In this document: positions 9,626 to 21,424 of the stretch, piece after piece
Position numbering within the stretch: the stretch's first letter is position 1
Layout: every line of letters begins with the position of its first letter
Origin: Crotalaria pallida
Lineage: Eukaryota; Streptophyta; Magnoliopsida; Fabales; Fabaceae
Assembly: GCA_037953625.1 (NCBI GenBank)
Contig: CM075652.1
Coordinates: forward strand, 78,769,501 to 78,833,500
Direction of reading: 5' to 3'
Length of the DNA: 64,000 bases
The notes under the pieces: generated by a model
The model's input: only the letters and a program-made list of their open reading frames with translations
The model's database searches: none
Told to the model about the DNA's origin: nothing
Translations under genes and position numbers: made by a program

Positions 9626-12600
9626 ATGGCTGGACGTAATAACGCTAACATTGCTGAGGCTTTGACACGTATGGCTGCGGTTCTAGAAAACTTGCAGCAA
9701 ACCCGTCCTCCCAGCAATGGAACCCCGGCTGAATTTCAAGGACTAGATTCGTTCCGTAGGTGTAAACCCCCTGGCTTCTCGGGAGGTCGCTGCCCTGAGC
9801 AAGCTCAATTCTGGTTAGCCGAGATGAATAAGATTTTCCGGACGCTGACTCTCACGGAAGCTCAGAAGGTCACGTTCGCGGCCTACATACTGAATGGGGA
9901 AGCTGCAACTTGGTGGGAGCAGACCCGCCAGTTTTTGGAGTATGATCATCGCGAACTTTCTTGGGAAGTCTTCACGGAGAAGTTCTTGGAGAGGTACTTT
10001 CCGGATGACGTCCGAATTCAAAAGGAGATGGAATTCTTGGACTTGAAGCAAGGTAGCATGACTGTCGACCAGTATGCTGAAAAGTTTGAAGAGCCGATGA
10101 AGTATTCCCCGTACTTCCAATACCATCCTGACGAATACTCGAAGTGCACCCGGTTTGAGAATGGGCTAAGGTCAGATATCAAGCTAGCTGTAAGCGTGCA
10201 AAGGATTCGTCACTATCCAACCTTGATCAGTGCCTGTCGCATTTTCGAGAAGAACAATTTCAAGAAGGAAGTCAGTCAAGGAGGCCCTGGACCCCACCGA
10301 CATCAGCACAAGAACAATCATGGAAATCGTGGAGGCCCTTATTGGCACAAAGGAAATGGAAAATCGCAACCCTCTGGAGTAGCAAGTCTTCCGGCTCCGG
10401 CAGAGATTTGTAGCAAGTGTCAACGCTCTCATCCTGGCCTTGAATGCTGGAGGGACAAGCCACCAGTCTGTTTCAATTGTGGAGGGACCGGACACATCGC
10501 CCGTGCATGTCGCCAACCCTCGCGCCAAAGCAATCAAGGACAAGGAAGCAAACCTTGGGTCAATGGAAAGGTTTTCACAATGTCTGGAGAAGAAGCAAAG
10601 CAGGCCGACAACCTTGTGCAAGGTAACCATTTCCTCAATGGCATGCCTTGTCGCTTTTTATTTGATTCTGGAGCAACGCATTCCTTCATCGAGGAGGCAT
10701 GTGTCAAGCGTTTAAATTTGTCTGTCTCGGAGACCCCGTTCAATCTAAGTGTGTCTACCCCCACGAATGCTCCTGTTGTTGCATCAAGAGCATGTGTCGG
10801 TTGTGTAGTTAGCATAGGAGATCAGATTTCTCGGGTAAATCTGATTTGTTTGCCGTTGTCCAATCTCGATGTTATTTTGGGCATGGATTGGATGGCGTCC
10901 AACCATGTAGTAATCGACTGCAAGGCTCGAACGATCATCTTTCCTGGTGAGAAGTCGCCGACCAAGCAACCTGGAGGTTATGTGTGCCTATTTTCGGCCA
11001 TCGCTGAAGAAAAGATCGAAGAAATTCCGGTCATTCGAGATTTTCCCGAGGTATTTCCCGATGAAGTACCCGGTTTGCCGCCGCATCGAGAGATAGAATT
11101 CAGTATTGACCTAATCCCCGGTACTGGTCCTATTTCTATCGCCCCTTATCGTATGGCTCCGACAGAATTAGCAGAATTAAAGAAGCAAGTGGAGGATATG
11201 TTGGAGAAGCAGTTCATCAGACCGAGTGTGTCACCTTGGGGAGCGCCAGTTTTGTTCGTGAAGAAGAAGGATGGATCAATGAGGATGTGCATTGATTATA
11301 GGCAACTAAACAAGGTCACCATCAAGAACAAGTACCCGTTGCCAAGAATTGATGATTTAATAGATCAAGTGAGAGGAGCATCGGTGTTTTCAAAGATTGA
11401 TCTGAGGTCAGGTTATCATCAGATCAGAGTTAGGGAGGAAGATATACCAAAGACTGATTTTCGGTCACGTTATGGACACTACGAATATGTAGTGATGCCA
11501 TTTGGGTTGACCAACGCTCCAGCAATATTCATGGATTACATGAATAAAGTGTTTCGACCCTACCTGGATTCCTTCGTTATGGTGTTTATCGATGATATTC
11601 TCATCTATTCGAAGAATCCGGAGGAGCACGCTAATCATTTGAAGATCATTTTGGAGACCTTGAGGGAGAAGAAATTATATGCTAAGTTGGCCAAGTGTGA
11701 ATTTTGGCTTGAAAAAGTCAATTTCTTGGGTCATATAATTTCAAAGGATGGTGTGGCTGTGGATCTGGCCAAAGTGGAATCAGTTTTGCAATGGGAAAGA
11801 CCAAAGACGGTGACTGAAATAAGAAGTTTTCTTGGGTTAACTGGATATTATCGGAAGTTCATTGAAGGTTTTTCCAAGTTGGCTCTTCCGTTAACCCGTT
11901 TGACGCGAAAGGAGCAACCTTTTGTCTGGGACGAGAAGTGTGAAGTCAGCTTCCAGACGTTAAAGGACAAGTTAACATCGTCTCCAGTGTTAACTTTGCT
12001 CGATCCTAGTAAAAGCTTCGATGTGTATTGTGATGCATCTCGACAAGGTTTGGGTTGCGTCCTGATGCAAGAAGGGAAAGTTGTCGCCTATGCATCTCGT
12101 CAGTTGAAGGTGCATGAAGGGAACTATCCTACTCACGATTTGGAATTAGCTGCCATTGTCTTCGCCTTGAAGATATGGAGACATTACCTGTATGGTAATA
12201 CGTTCCAAGTATTCAGCGACCATAAAAGTTTGAAGTATCTCTTCGACCAAAAGGAACTGAATATGAGGCAACGTAGGTGGATGGAATTCCTGAAGGATTA
12301 TGACTTCGAATTGCATTACCACCCCGGCAAAGCTAATGTTGTAGCCGACGCTCTCAGTAGGAAGATGCTGCACGTGAGTACGATGATGGTAAAAGAAGCT
12401 CAGCTGATTGAAGAATTTCGAAACTTGAATTTGGCAATTCAGTTCAAGCCGAATTGCGTCAAGTTAGGAATGTTACAAATCACAAATGAGTTTGAGGGTC
12501 AAGTCCGAACCCTACAACAAGCGGACGAGGAGCTTCTAGAGAAGAAAAGATTAGGGATGGAAGGAGTAGAACCGGATTTCCAATTGGGATCCGATGGTAT

Positions 12601-13923
12601 TTTAAGATTCAGGAATCGAATCTGCATTCCGGCGAATCAAGAATTAAGGAGAGCTGTATTAGAGGAAGCCCACAAGAGCAAGCTAAGTATACATCTTGGA
12701 TCAACGAAAATGTATCAAGACCTGAAGAGGATGTTTTGGTGGCCCGGACTAAAGAAAGATGTTGCGTTTTATGTAGCGTCTTGCCTTGTCTGCCAAAAGG
12801 CGAAGATCGAACATAAGAAGCCTGGAGGAGAACTGCAACCATTAAGCATACCGGAATGGAAGTGGGAAGGAATAGCTATGGATTTTGTAAGTGGATTTCC
12901 AAGAACAAGAGAAGGATTTGATGCAATTTGGGTTGTGGTTGATCGCTTAACAAAATCTGCACATTTCATTCCCATCAACATGCAATATCCATTGGAGAAG
13001 CTTGCAAGATTGTACATTAAGGAGATCGTAAGATTGCACGGAATTCCCTCGAGTATTGTATCGGATCGTGATCCCCGTTTCGTATCTCGGTTCTGGCAGA
13101 GTTTACATCAGGCATTAGGAACGCAGTTGAGGATGAGTTCCGCTTATCACCCACAAACCGATGGTCAATCGAAAGAACGATTCAGTCTTTGGAAGACCTG
13201 CTACGAGCATGTGTCTTGGAATATCAAGAAGGTTGGGACCGATTATTGCCGCTTGTGGAGTTCACCTATAACAATAGTTACCATGCGAGCATTGATATGA
13301 CTCCATACGAAGCTCTCTATGGAAGAAGATGTAGAACCCCGCTATGTTGGTTCCAAGTGGGGGAGAATGCTCTCATCGGACCTGATCTAGTTCAAGACAC
13401 GACTGAGAAGATAAAGATTATCCAAGAAAATATGAAAACTGCACAAAGTCGTCAGAAAAGTTACGCCGACCAGCGAAGATCCAAGCTCGAATTTCAAGAA
13501 GGAGATCATGTATTCCTGCGAGTCGTGCCAACGATTGGAATTGGAAGAGTAATGAAGCCAAAGAAGCTGTCTCCTAAGTTCATCGGCCCTTATCAGATTT
13601 TGAAGCGAATAGGTCCTGTCGCGTATCAGATCGCCCTACCCCCGTTTTTATCCAACCTACATAATGTTTTTCATGTCTCTCAGCTTCGCAAGTTTATCCA
13701 AGACCCATCTTCGATCGTGCAATTGCAACAAGACGTGATACCGCTGAAAGAAAACCTCACATTCGATGTTGGACCCGTAAGGATAGAGGATAGAAGAATC
13801 AAGAAGCTACGAGGAAAAGAGATTCCGCTAGTACGAGTTCTTTGGGGGCAAGGTGGAGCGTCTGACTCCACATGGGAATTAGAGTCTAAGATGAGGGCTG
13901 AATACCCGCATCTGTTTATGTAA
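9626..13923 (+). pseudogene. T1 gag-pol polyprotein (chromovirus), frameshifted in integrase
   Basis: The frame opens MAGRNNANIAEAL and stays open for 1224 codons. In order it shows a gag capsid-like domain (about residues 50-170), a CCHC zinc knuckle (CFNCGGTGHIARAC, from 282), aspartic protease (FDSGATHSF, Asp 347), reverse transcriptase (FIDD, Asp 656-657), RNase H (FDVYCDAS, Asp 803) and integrase with an HHCC finger (from about 1016) and core Asp 1086. A net loss of one base near 13170, in the integrase core just before the expected catalytic Glu, shifts the frame. The remainder is readable in the next frame from about 13172 to 13923. It ends in a chromodomain-like segment (VRIEDRRIKKLRGKEIPLVRVLW) and the YPHLF C-terminus typical of Tekay/Del chromoviruses, whose chromodomain is thought to guide insertion. 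Everything else looks intact, so the break is recent. Confidence 0.95.
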
Positions 13924-13950
13924 ATCGGAATTTTGAGGAAGAAATTCTAT

Positions 13951-13965
13951 TTAAGTGGGGGAGGA
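13951..13965 (+). other. T1 polypurine tract
   Basis: TTAAGTGGGGGAGGA directly precedes the right LTR and is the expected plus-strand primer site. A degenerate GAATTTTG/AGAAATTC inverted repeat lies just upstream, as in elements C and F. Confidence 0.85.
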
Positions 13966-16900
13966 TGTAAGACCCTACATTGTAAACAAATTAATTAATT
14001 AATAATGTGTTGCATAGAATAGTGAATTTTATGAAATTAGGTCATTTTACTCGAGTATGTTAGGGGAAACTCGAGTAAAATCATCAGCTGTTTGAAAATT
14101 TGAATTTTTAATCAAAAGACTCGAGTAAGGCATGAAGGACTCGAGTGTTCTTGAAATTCTGAGAAAACACTCGAGTATTAAGAAAAAGACTCGAGTAAAT
14201 CGAGCAGACTGGTTAAGTGTATAAGTCGGTTTTTCAATTAATTTCGCACCAAAACGCGGTTTCTCGAAGTGACAAGCATAGAGCTGCACCTTACTTCGAT
14301 TTGAAGTATTCTTGGGCTATAAATTAGTGCTGGTTGAAGCATTCAACACCTCTAATGCTCCAAAACCCGAATTTGACAAGAAAATCCTCTGTTTTACAGA
14401 GCTCACTTTGATTCCTTCGTTCTCTCCCAATCCTCACCCAATCCCCTTGAAACCTAAACACAAACTGAAGTTCTGATTCCATTCTTGAATTAGAACTCGA
14501 AATCACTTCAAATAGCCTTCTGAAGATCACGTTCTAGACCTTCAAAGTTTGAGGTTCAAAACTGAGAAAACAGAGTAACATTCAGCCTCAAGTATTCATC
14601 TTCATTGAAATCGTTTGGTAAATTCATGGATTCTTTTCGTGTCAAACTTGTTTCTGATTGAAGTTGGTATATCCTAGTTTGTTAAACTAACTTGTTTCGT
14701 TCTTTTTCATGCCAAATCCGTGGTGAAAATTGTGGCCAAAGTCAGCCTGTGCAACCTTTTTCACAAAGCCCAGAATTTGGATTTTTGATCCAACCGATTT
14801 CTTTGTCGTTTAATCTGTTGTTTAGCTTCTTTGAGGTAAGGGAGGAGTTACCTAAATACTAGAATGAGTAATTTCAAGCTAGAAATGTAGGAACCATACA
14901 TGGTTCATCAAGGGATGAAGTTGGAATTGGGAATATGACATGGAGGTCATAAACCCAAGATTTTATAAACCAAACAAGTCTAAATGGACCTAATAAAGCC
15001 TACAGGATCAATTTTCGAAGTTAAAAACAAAGGGAAATGAAATTCAAATGTTGAAATGGTTATGTGCTAAGTTTATGTTGATTCTGTGATTTACTGCTTT
15101 TGGTGTTGTTTCAGTATTGATTACATGTTCTAACATGTTTATTTGATGAGTTAGAGTTACTGTTTTGCATAGGAATGGAAAGATAAGGCTCAAAACTCGA
15201 ATTGGAATTGTAAAGTGCAGAAACTGGTGCTGTTGCAGCAAAAACACTCAAGTAATTGAAGAAAGACTCGAGTATTCTGGAAAAGTGGGAGAACACTCGA
15301 GTATTTCTTAAGGACTCGAGTAATTTTACATGAACACTCGAGTATACGAAGAACTACTCGAGTAATTCAATGAAATTTTCAGAAAAACCTTTATAATTTA
15401 TAAAAGATCAACTCGTCTAATCTCCTATATTATTAAATCTTAATTATTTCTCTTAATGTCTAAAAAGCCTAATCCCATTGGTTGATTTTTATCCTGGATG
15501 AGTCCTACTGGAATTTTATTCAGTGGTTGACATATTCGGACAGGATGTCCCAATGGAGGTGCGTACACCCATTTGGTTGATTTTATTCCCACGTCCCAGT
15601 GGAAGTTTTTACCCACTTGGTTGATATTTTGGGAGTCCTAGATGGGGTCGTTGCACAAATTAATGACAACGTAATTAAATTCCTATTGTATAAAACCATC
15701 ACAAAGTGGCTGGGCCGCTGATGGAATTTTTGGAAAGCACAAGCACCAGTTAATGCAAAAATGAAAAGATGGTTTATAAGCAAGAAGGATTAGGAATTTT
15801 GGGTCTCTATATTGGAGGCATGATGTTCAAGGATATGAATTAAAAGAGAAAAAAGACAATGAACAATTATGTGACATTGACATGCATGGAGATGCTCCGA
15901 TTTTGATTGTGGAATCTGGTATAGGTAGAAGTATTCCGCAGCCCTGAGATAGCTGTGATGCCATAGCACGAAGATGCTGTGATGGTTTGAATTCCGTAAC
16001 ATGAGAATGTTATGATGGCCAAATTCCCAATCAAATCGTGACGCCTGGGTTGTGAATACGCTCCGGTTTGATGAAATATAGGATTGAGAATATCCCGAGC
16101 CTGAGATACTCGGATGCCAAACCGCGTAGCATGAGTGAGGAGTAGGCATGCATCACGACGCTAATTGAAATATTATAAAAGACAGCTTGAGCATATACAT
16201 ATGCATTTATTATTGCTATTTGAGAACTTGTGCTTGTTATTTCTAGCCACTGTTATGCTCATTTGTTATTGTATTTAGCTATGACTCACTCCTAATCCCT
16301 TGTTGTAGGTCATGGCCAGGAACATGATTTGCGTGGAGATGAGGCCGCTCCCTAATGGGGAGTGGAACTTTGAGGATCATCGGGCTATCTATGAAGGGGA
16401 TGTGGAAGTCACTTTTCGTCACCCAAACCCATGGTCCCGAATGCGTCCGCGTAGGACGAGAATCCCAATGATGTACATTATGCACATTCCGCCAAATTTT
16501 GTGTTTCGACATGGAACACCACCACCACCGCCAAGACGTTTTCCGAGACGCACCCTCCCACCAAGTCCATCACCCTCTGAGGAAAGAATTATTTTGGAGG
16601 TTCCTGCTCCCTCTCGTCCTTCCACTAGAGCCCGATCTCGGACTCCGGTGTATTTGCCATCTGATCCGGCACATGAAGAGGAGGAGGAGGAGGAGGATCC
16701 GATAGAGGATGAGGATCCGGTGGAGGATGCCGATCCGGTGGCTGATGATGATTTCATGGACAATTCAACCGGTAGTTAGTGGGGATCTGACGATTGAGTT
16801 GAGTTGGGATGATGGAATGTGGATAATGCGACTCATCAGGTTTCTCTTATCTATATTATGTTTTGAGTTTCGAACCAGTTGCTCTAGGTTATTATAAATT

Positions 16901-17153
16901 TTATTGTAAGATATGTAATATAATGTAATGACCTAGAGTACTTAAGTTAAGTTTAATGTTGATAGTTTTAATATAATGGAAATGCACTTTTCTTTAGTGA
17001 TGAAATATAACATGAGTATTTTCTTTCATGATGTTTGACTATAATTCCGCAAGATTTGATAATGGATGATGACTGACTTTTAGTTTAAAAAAAAAATGGT
17101 CGTATTTTCTAAATACGAATATTAAACTATGGAATAAAAGTTGGGTCGTCACA
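13966..17153 (+). repeat. T1 right LTR
   Basis: This 3188-bp LTR is about 99.3% identical to the left copy by hand count, with the same palindromes, TATA box, splice-like signals and reading frame. It keeps the stop codon that the left copy has lost, and carries one extra GAG codon in the acidic tail. Confidence 0.95.
16312..16779 (+). CDS. LTR-encoded conserved protein of unknown function (right copy, 155 aa)
   Basis: This is the right-LTR copy of the frame at 8635 and appears to preserve the original stop codon. The T2 homologue stops at the same place (DGQ-stop there, TGS-stop here). Layout: MARNMICVEMRPL start, conserved core to about residue 65, proline-rich linker, then an acidic tail of Glu/Asp repeats (EEEEEEEDPIEDEDP). 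Differences from the left copy include two or three silent changes, two conservative replacements (Val to Leu, Met to Val) and one in-frame Glu codon. The function is unknown. A nucleic-acid-binding or chromatin-interacting role would fit a basic head with an acidic tail, but that is speculation. No similarity to gag, protease, RT or integrase is visible. Confidence 0.7.
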   Translation: MARNMICVEMRPLPNGEWNFEDHRAIYEGDVEVTFRHPNPWSRMRPRRTRIPMMYIMHIPPNFVFRHGTPPPPPRRFPRRTLPPSPSPSEERIILEVPAPSRPSTRARSRTPVYLPSDPAHEEEEEEEDPIEDEDPVEDADPVADDDFMDNSTGS

Positions 17154-17158
17154 TTAAT

Positions 17159-17336
17159 GATATTCAAATTTGGAAAAATTCCTATTTTAAGAGAAATGAT
17201 ATTCAAATACTTTTATGAAAGTTTCACGTAATATTTAGTTTTTTAAAAATGTGTTGCTAATGAGTGCCCTAAATTAAGTGCCTCAATTTTTTTTCTCGCC
17301 CAAGTCTCTAAAATGTCAGGACCGACCTGTTTATGA
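17159..17336. other. Short spacer, no gene seen
   Basis: AT-rich sequence lies between T1 and the copia LTR. It contains two copies of an AATGATATTCAAAT-like stretch (about 17156-17169 and 17192-17204). Nothing else is recognisable. Confidence 0.5.
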
Positions 17337-17609
17337 TGTTGCCGACTTGCAGCTCCATAAAGTCACTTTTGTGGCTTTGCATAGTCAAAGAAGGGAGGCT
17401 ACAAACTTGTCAAAGACGGAGGCACCAAAAGCTGGTTTGTGGGCTAGCACATTGAAGGAAACTGAAGGCTTGAGGTGTTGAGGTTCTCTATAAATAGAGG
17501 CCTCAGTTCCTCGTTTCCTTCATCCCAGTATCCTCAACACACACAACAAATATATGCCAGTGTAAAATACTCGTAGTGTTTTATTAGTATTTCTCCTATA
17601 TTTTTTATA

Positions 17610-18795
17610 GGCTTAATTATGTCAGGGGTCCTTGTAGTTTGGGCCTCTTTTGTTAGGTACCCCTATTCTTTTTTTTTCAATGTTTATACCCTTAAAATAT
17701 GCTCCGGTGAGGTTTTTTCCACCAAGTCCTATTCCGACGAGTTTTTTGCTGAGGTGGACCACCGACATCTTAGTCAGCACGAGTCCATGTAAGCCACGTG
17801 GCACTGAGTTAAATTTTTTTTATTTAAAGATTAAAAAAAACCTAAAAAAATTTAAAAAAAACCGTAATCTCTTCTCCCTCGGTCTCCTTTTCTCATCCCT
17901 ACCGACCATCGCTCGTCGTCCTCCCGCCGTCGCCACCCTACCAAACCACCATCACAGCCATCATCTCTCTCTCTCTCTCTCTCTCCTCCACTGGTTTGCT
18001 TTTTCTCTCTCTCCCTTGGTCGCGTTTTCTATCCCTTCGTCCCTCCCTCCTCGTTGGCCGCCACCTCTTCTTCTTCTTCTTCTTCGATCGGTCCCTTTCT
18101 CTCTCTTCATGGCGAGCCCGCCGCTGCCATCACATCACCTCCGCATCTCCTGCCTCGACCCACCCCGTGACTCATCGTTATTCATCTCTCCATCTATTTA
18201 TTTTCTTATTTATTTCACTTTCCCCTTTCTTCATCACCTTCGTTTATTGTGCAGTTACAATTTCGAAATGGAACAAGAGGATATCTTAAAACTAAGAGAA
18301 GCTTTGACCGAGTCACAATTTGAAGAAGAAGCAGAAACCGAACGACTTAGTGACACTGCTTTTCCACACTTAAAATCATTCTCCTTGAACCTTCTCGAAC
18401 TTTTACGAAACCCTCAAAATTAGAATCAGAATCATTCTTCTGTAATCCCTGACTTGCTTTGCTTCCTTCAAAATTCTTCGTCCCCTTCTTTGTAACCATT
18501 CTTTGAGTGAGCGGTGGCCGGTGGGGATGAGAGAAGGAGACCGAGGGAGAAGAGATTAGGGTTTTTTTAATTTTTAAATTAAAAAAAAAATTAACTCAGT
18601 GCACGTGGCTTACATGGACTCGTGCTGACTAGGACGTCGGTGGTCCACCTCAACAAAAAATTGGTCGGAATAGGACTTGGGGGCAAAAACCTCACCGGAG
18701 TATATTTCAAGGGTATAAACATTGAAAAAAAAAAGAGAACAGGGGTACCTGACAAAAAAAGCCCAAACTACAAGGATCCCTTACATAATTAAGCC
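17610..18795. mobile_element. Mutator-like element with 9-bp TSD (Pack-MULE-like)
   Basis: The 1186-bp element has long inverted ends beginning GGCTTAATTATGTCAGGGG, with about 200 bases of inverted homology per side. It is flanked by a perfect 9-bp direct repeat, TTTTTTATA (17601-17609 and 18796-18804), which is diagnostic of Mutator-like transposition. It has no transposase. The interior is CT-rich and resembles a promoter, leader and first exons of a host gene, so it may be a Pack-MULE that captured gene sequence. Confidence 0.85.
18269..18423 (+). pseudogene. Possible captured gene fragment inside the Mutator-like element
   Basis: A 51-residue frame starts MEQEDILKLREALTESQFEE and is rich in Glu and Leu. 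It is preceded by a plausible intron: donor CCCCGTGACT near 18164, acceptor TTTATTGTGCAG ending near 18253. CT-rich, leader-like sequence lies further upstream, with an ATG at about 18109 (MASPPLPSHHLRISC). I do not recognise the parent gene. The arrangement of leader, intron and start codon inside a non-autonomous Mutator-like element is what Pack-MULE capture produces, but chance reading frames cannot be excluded. Confidence 0.35.
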
Positions 18796-19029
18796 TTTTT
18801 TATATAGATAGAATTGTATTCTCCTAGTATAAGAGAGGGTGTTATTGTTTTCTTATATTTAAAGAGAGGTTGTAATATTTTCCCACTTAGTAAAAACCTT
18901 CTATTCTTGCCCCGTACTTTTTTCCCGAAAGGGTTTTCACGTAAAGTATTTGTGTCAGTTCCTAATTTTTTTTTCTCATTTCTATTTTAGCTGCGTGATA
19001 TTGTTTCCATAACTCTGATACACCCAACA

Positions 19030-19183
19030 TTGGTATCAGAGCCACTAGTTAATAGTTATTATTTCGCTATTACTATTCATGGTTACTATTCATACGTATA
19101 GTTGTATACTTTTACAGTAATTGTTAACCTATACTGGATTTGTTCTAGTATATGGGAATACGTACAATATTGTTCACGTATAT
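19030..19183 (+). other. Copia primer binding site and truncated interior
   Basis: TGGTATCAGAGC at 19031-19042 matches the initiator-Met tRNA primer site. The following 140 bases are non-coding leader and end where the T2 LTR begins. No copia gag-pol is present. Confidence 0.7.
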
Positions 19184-19444
19184 TGTAATACCCCAAATTT
19201 TTGTTTTCCAATTAAAAAAAAGAAATATTTAAATAAAACTAATTATATGGAATTAATTAGTTTTGTTTATTAATTTATGATTTTATTAAAAGGATAATCA
19301 AAGGAAAAATATAAGAAAAATATTTTGGTTGAGAAATAAGGTGTTTTTGCAGTTTGGTCCTTGGAAAGGACCTAGGAATCAATATTGGAAAGATATTTGG
19401 AGGGAAAGTGAATAAAATAATAATTTTTGAAAAACTGGACGTGT

Positions 19445-19476
19445 TAATCGATTAACCCGATCGTTAATCGATTAAC
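19445..19476. promoter_or_regulatory. TTAATCGATTAA palindrome pair upstream of the T2 TATA box
   Basis: Two perfect 12-bp palindromes, TTAATCGATTAA, have centres at 19450.5 and 19470.5, exactly 20 bp apart. They occupy the same position relative to the TATA box as the ACTCGAGT pairs of T1. Confidence 0.8.
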
Positions 19477-20538
19477 GATAGTGCAGAAGCTGAAGATAGT
19501 GCGTTTGATGACTCAACAAGCTGGTTAATCCACAAATTAACACATAGCACCGGCTGGGAATTGGGATTAGTGGGGAACACGTGTGGTGATGCATGGAGGT
19601 CGATTTTGGCTATAAATTAGGGAGTTGGTTGATGAAATTAAGGGAGTAATTGGAAAAAGAAGGGAAACTCTGTCCAATTTCCATCTCAAACACCCTCTGT
19701 TCTTCGCCTTCGTTTTTGATCCCTACCCATACACTGTTGATGAGCTTTATATCTTCTTAAAGCTTGTCAAGAGACCTTCAAAACCGTACCAAGATCGTGA
19801 GGTTTCGTGCTTTGAGCTAGGAGAAATTGGTGGTTGAAGTGAAGCTCAGGAGTCTGGAAACCTGCAACTCCAGATTTAAGTGGCTCACTTCAAGTTCAGA
19901 TTGTGGTAAGTATACGTCACCAATTCGTGTCAAACTTGTTTCTATTTCAAGTTTGCAATCTCTAGTTTAGTTATTGACCAAGTTTATTCGTTTTCATGCC
20001 CATTTGCTATGTCAAATCCTCTGCCGAACTTGCTCTCTTGAACCTGTGTTGGAACCAAAAACAGAGCAAGAGGTGATTCTGGAATTTGAGGTTTTTCTTG
20101 CTGTCCTTGCATCCAAAAAGCTTCATTGAGGTAAGGGAGAAGCTTTACTAATGCTAGAATAAACTATGGGATTGAATTGAATATTGGTTGAACCTCCATG
20201 TGGTTCAAAGGGCACTAGGTTAGTGGGCAATGGCTTGGAGGCCAATTTGAGGTGAAACAGGAATTGGAACATGTTAGATTAATGTATTAGAAGCTAAATG
20301 AATCCTCAATTTGATCTGGAATTGTGTGAATTAAAGATTGGTATGTAAATTGAGTTTTAGGTTAAATTTGGGGGAAAACAACATGATTCTGTGAAATTGA
20401 TGTTAATTGGTGCAATTGAAGTTATGAACAAGTTTCTCTTGATGTATTTAAGTTGTACTTGAGGTTGGTTTTGGTCAAAATTGAGTTGATATGAGTTTGG
20501 TATTCAAAAACCAGTTTCAGCACTGTTTTACTGATATA

Positions 20539-20691
20539 TTAATCGATTAACCCGATTGTTAATCGATTAATATGAGAAAATTCTGATCAGTTTGAAGAGT
20601 TATGAATGATTAATCGATTAGCAGGATGAATAATCGATTGTTAATCGATTATTAATTCACTAATCGATTAACCAGATATTTAATCGATTAA
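20539..20691. promoter_or_regulatory. Second T2 palindrome cluster
   Basis: Seven TAATCGATTA-type palindromes have centres at 20544.5, 20564.5, 20615.5, 20635.5, 20646.5, 20665.5 and 20685.5. Three pairs are exactly 20 bp apart (the first two, the third and fourth, and the last two). Confidence 0.75.
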
Positions 20692-20887
20692 AGGCTGAAG
20701 TTGGAAGCTGTTAACAAAGGCTTATGAAAGTGGTAATTGGGAATACCAAATGTTCATATTAAATGACCTCAAGTAAACTTAAACTACAATTATGTTTGCG
20801 GATTCATGCATAGCATTTGCATTCTGGATTCCCATATTGGTGGAGACACGTCCGTGAGGCGTGGGCATATCCCTTTTGGTTATTTTG

Positions 20888-20973
20888 GACTCGAGGGACA
20901 CTAGTGGAAGTGTCTGCTCCAAAGGGTCGTGACTCGAGGGACACTAGTGAAAGTGTCTGCTCCAAAGGGTCAT
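20888..20973 (+). repeat. Two 43-bp direct repeats with hairpin potential
   Basis: Two adjacent units start GACTCGAGGGACACTAGTG and contain ACACTAGTGRAAGTGT, which can fold. They lie in the putative LTR intron, where other families of this window also carry hairpin repeats. Confidence 0.8.
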
Positions 20974-21424
20974 TAAGCGGAAGGGAGTGTCGGCGACCGG
21001 GGTGCACCTTTTGTTCCGGGAATACACACGTTGGTGTGGGCATGTCTTTAAACGCCGGGCTCGAGAGACGTAGTCTTGTGAGATACGTCGGCGTCACTTC
21101 TATGAGCTCTAGGAGTGTCGTTTAATGATGGCCGAGTCCGAGAGGTACTCGTTGAGGAGTACCGAGCATGTTTTAAGGTGCCACGGAAGCCTATTTGTGG
21201 AGTTGGCCAACAGTCATGCATTGATAGCAGAGTTGCATTAGCAGTGCATATGTTATGGATTATGCATCATTATGATTTGATCTGATGTTTACTATGAAAG
21301 GGATTATAATTGATTATTGGCAATTGATAATTGATTAGTAAGATTAGATTCTGTTATTATTATTCGTACCCTATCTATTTGATTATGCGTTAGTATGTGC
21401 TGACTCCCTATGCCCTTGTAGGTG

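Larger units (their letters stand above)
6289..17153 (+). mobile_element. T1: complete Ty3/gypsy chromovirus (Tekay/Del-like) retrotransposon
   Basis: The 10,865-bp element has two LTRs of equal length (6289-9476 and 13966-17153, 3188 bp each) that start TGTAAGACCC and end GTCACA. It is flanked by a perfect 5-bp TSD, TTAAT (6284-6288 and 17154-17158). A primer site follows the left LTR, a polypurine tract precedes the right LTR, and the interior encodes gag-protease-RT-RNase H-integrase-chromodomain. A hand comparison of the LTRs finds about 23 substitutions (about 0.7%) plus a few small indels, so the insertion is recent. A single-base frameshift in integrase makes this copy defective. The LTRs are unusually long and carry their own conserved reading frame and intron-like signals, described separately. 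Confidence 0.95.
17337..19029 (+). repeat. Ty1/copia-type 5' LTR, split by a Mutator-like element
   Basis: The LTR starts TGTTGCCGAC and ends ACCCAACA (short inverted TGTTG/CAACA ends). It contains a TATA box (CTATAAATAGAGGCC, about 17490-17504), and is followed at once by a primer site. Without the 1186-bp insertion and its 9-bp duplication it would be about 498 bp, a usual copia LTR length. Only about 150 bases of interior remain before T2 begins, so the rest of the element is absent. Confidence 0.75.
20131..21421 (+). other. Putative intron inside the T2 LTR
   Basis: The donor CATTGAG|GTAAGGGAG (20130/20131) and acceptor CCCTATGCCCTTGTAG (ends 21421) align with the T1 signals. The downstream exon starts GTGATGGCT here and GTCATGGCC in T1. 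The length is 1291 bp against 1473 bp in T1. The interior has diverged while the edges stayed similar, which supports functional splice sites. Not shown experimentally. Confidence 0.55.
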
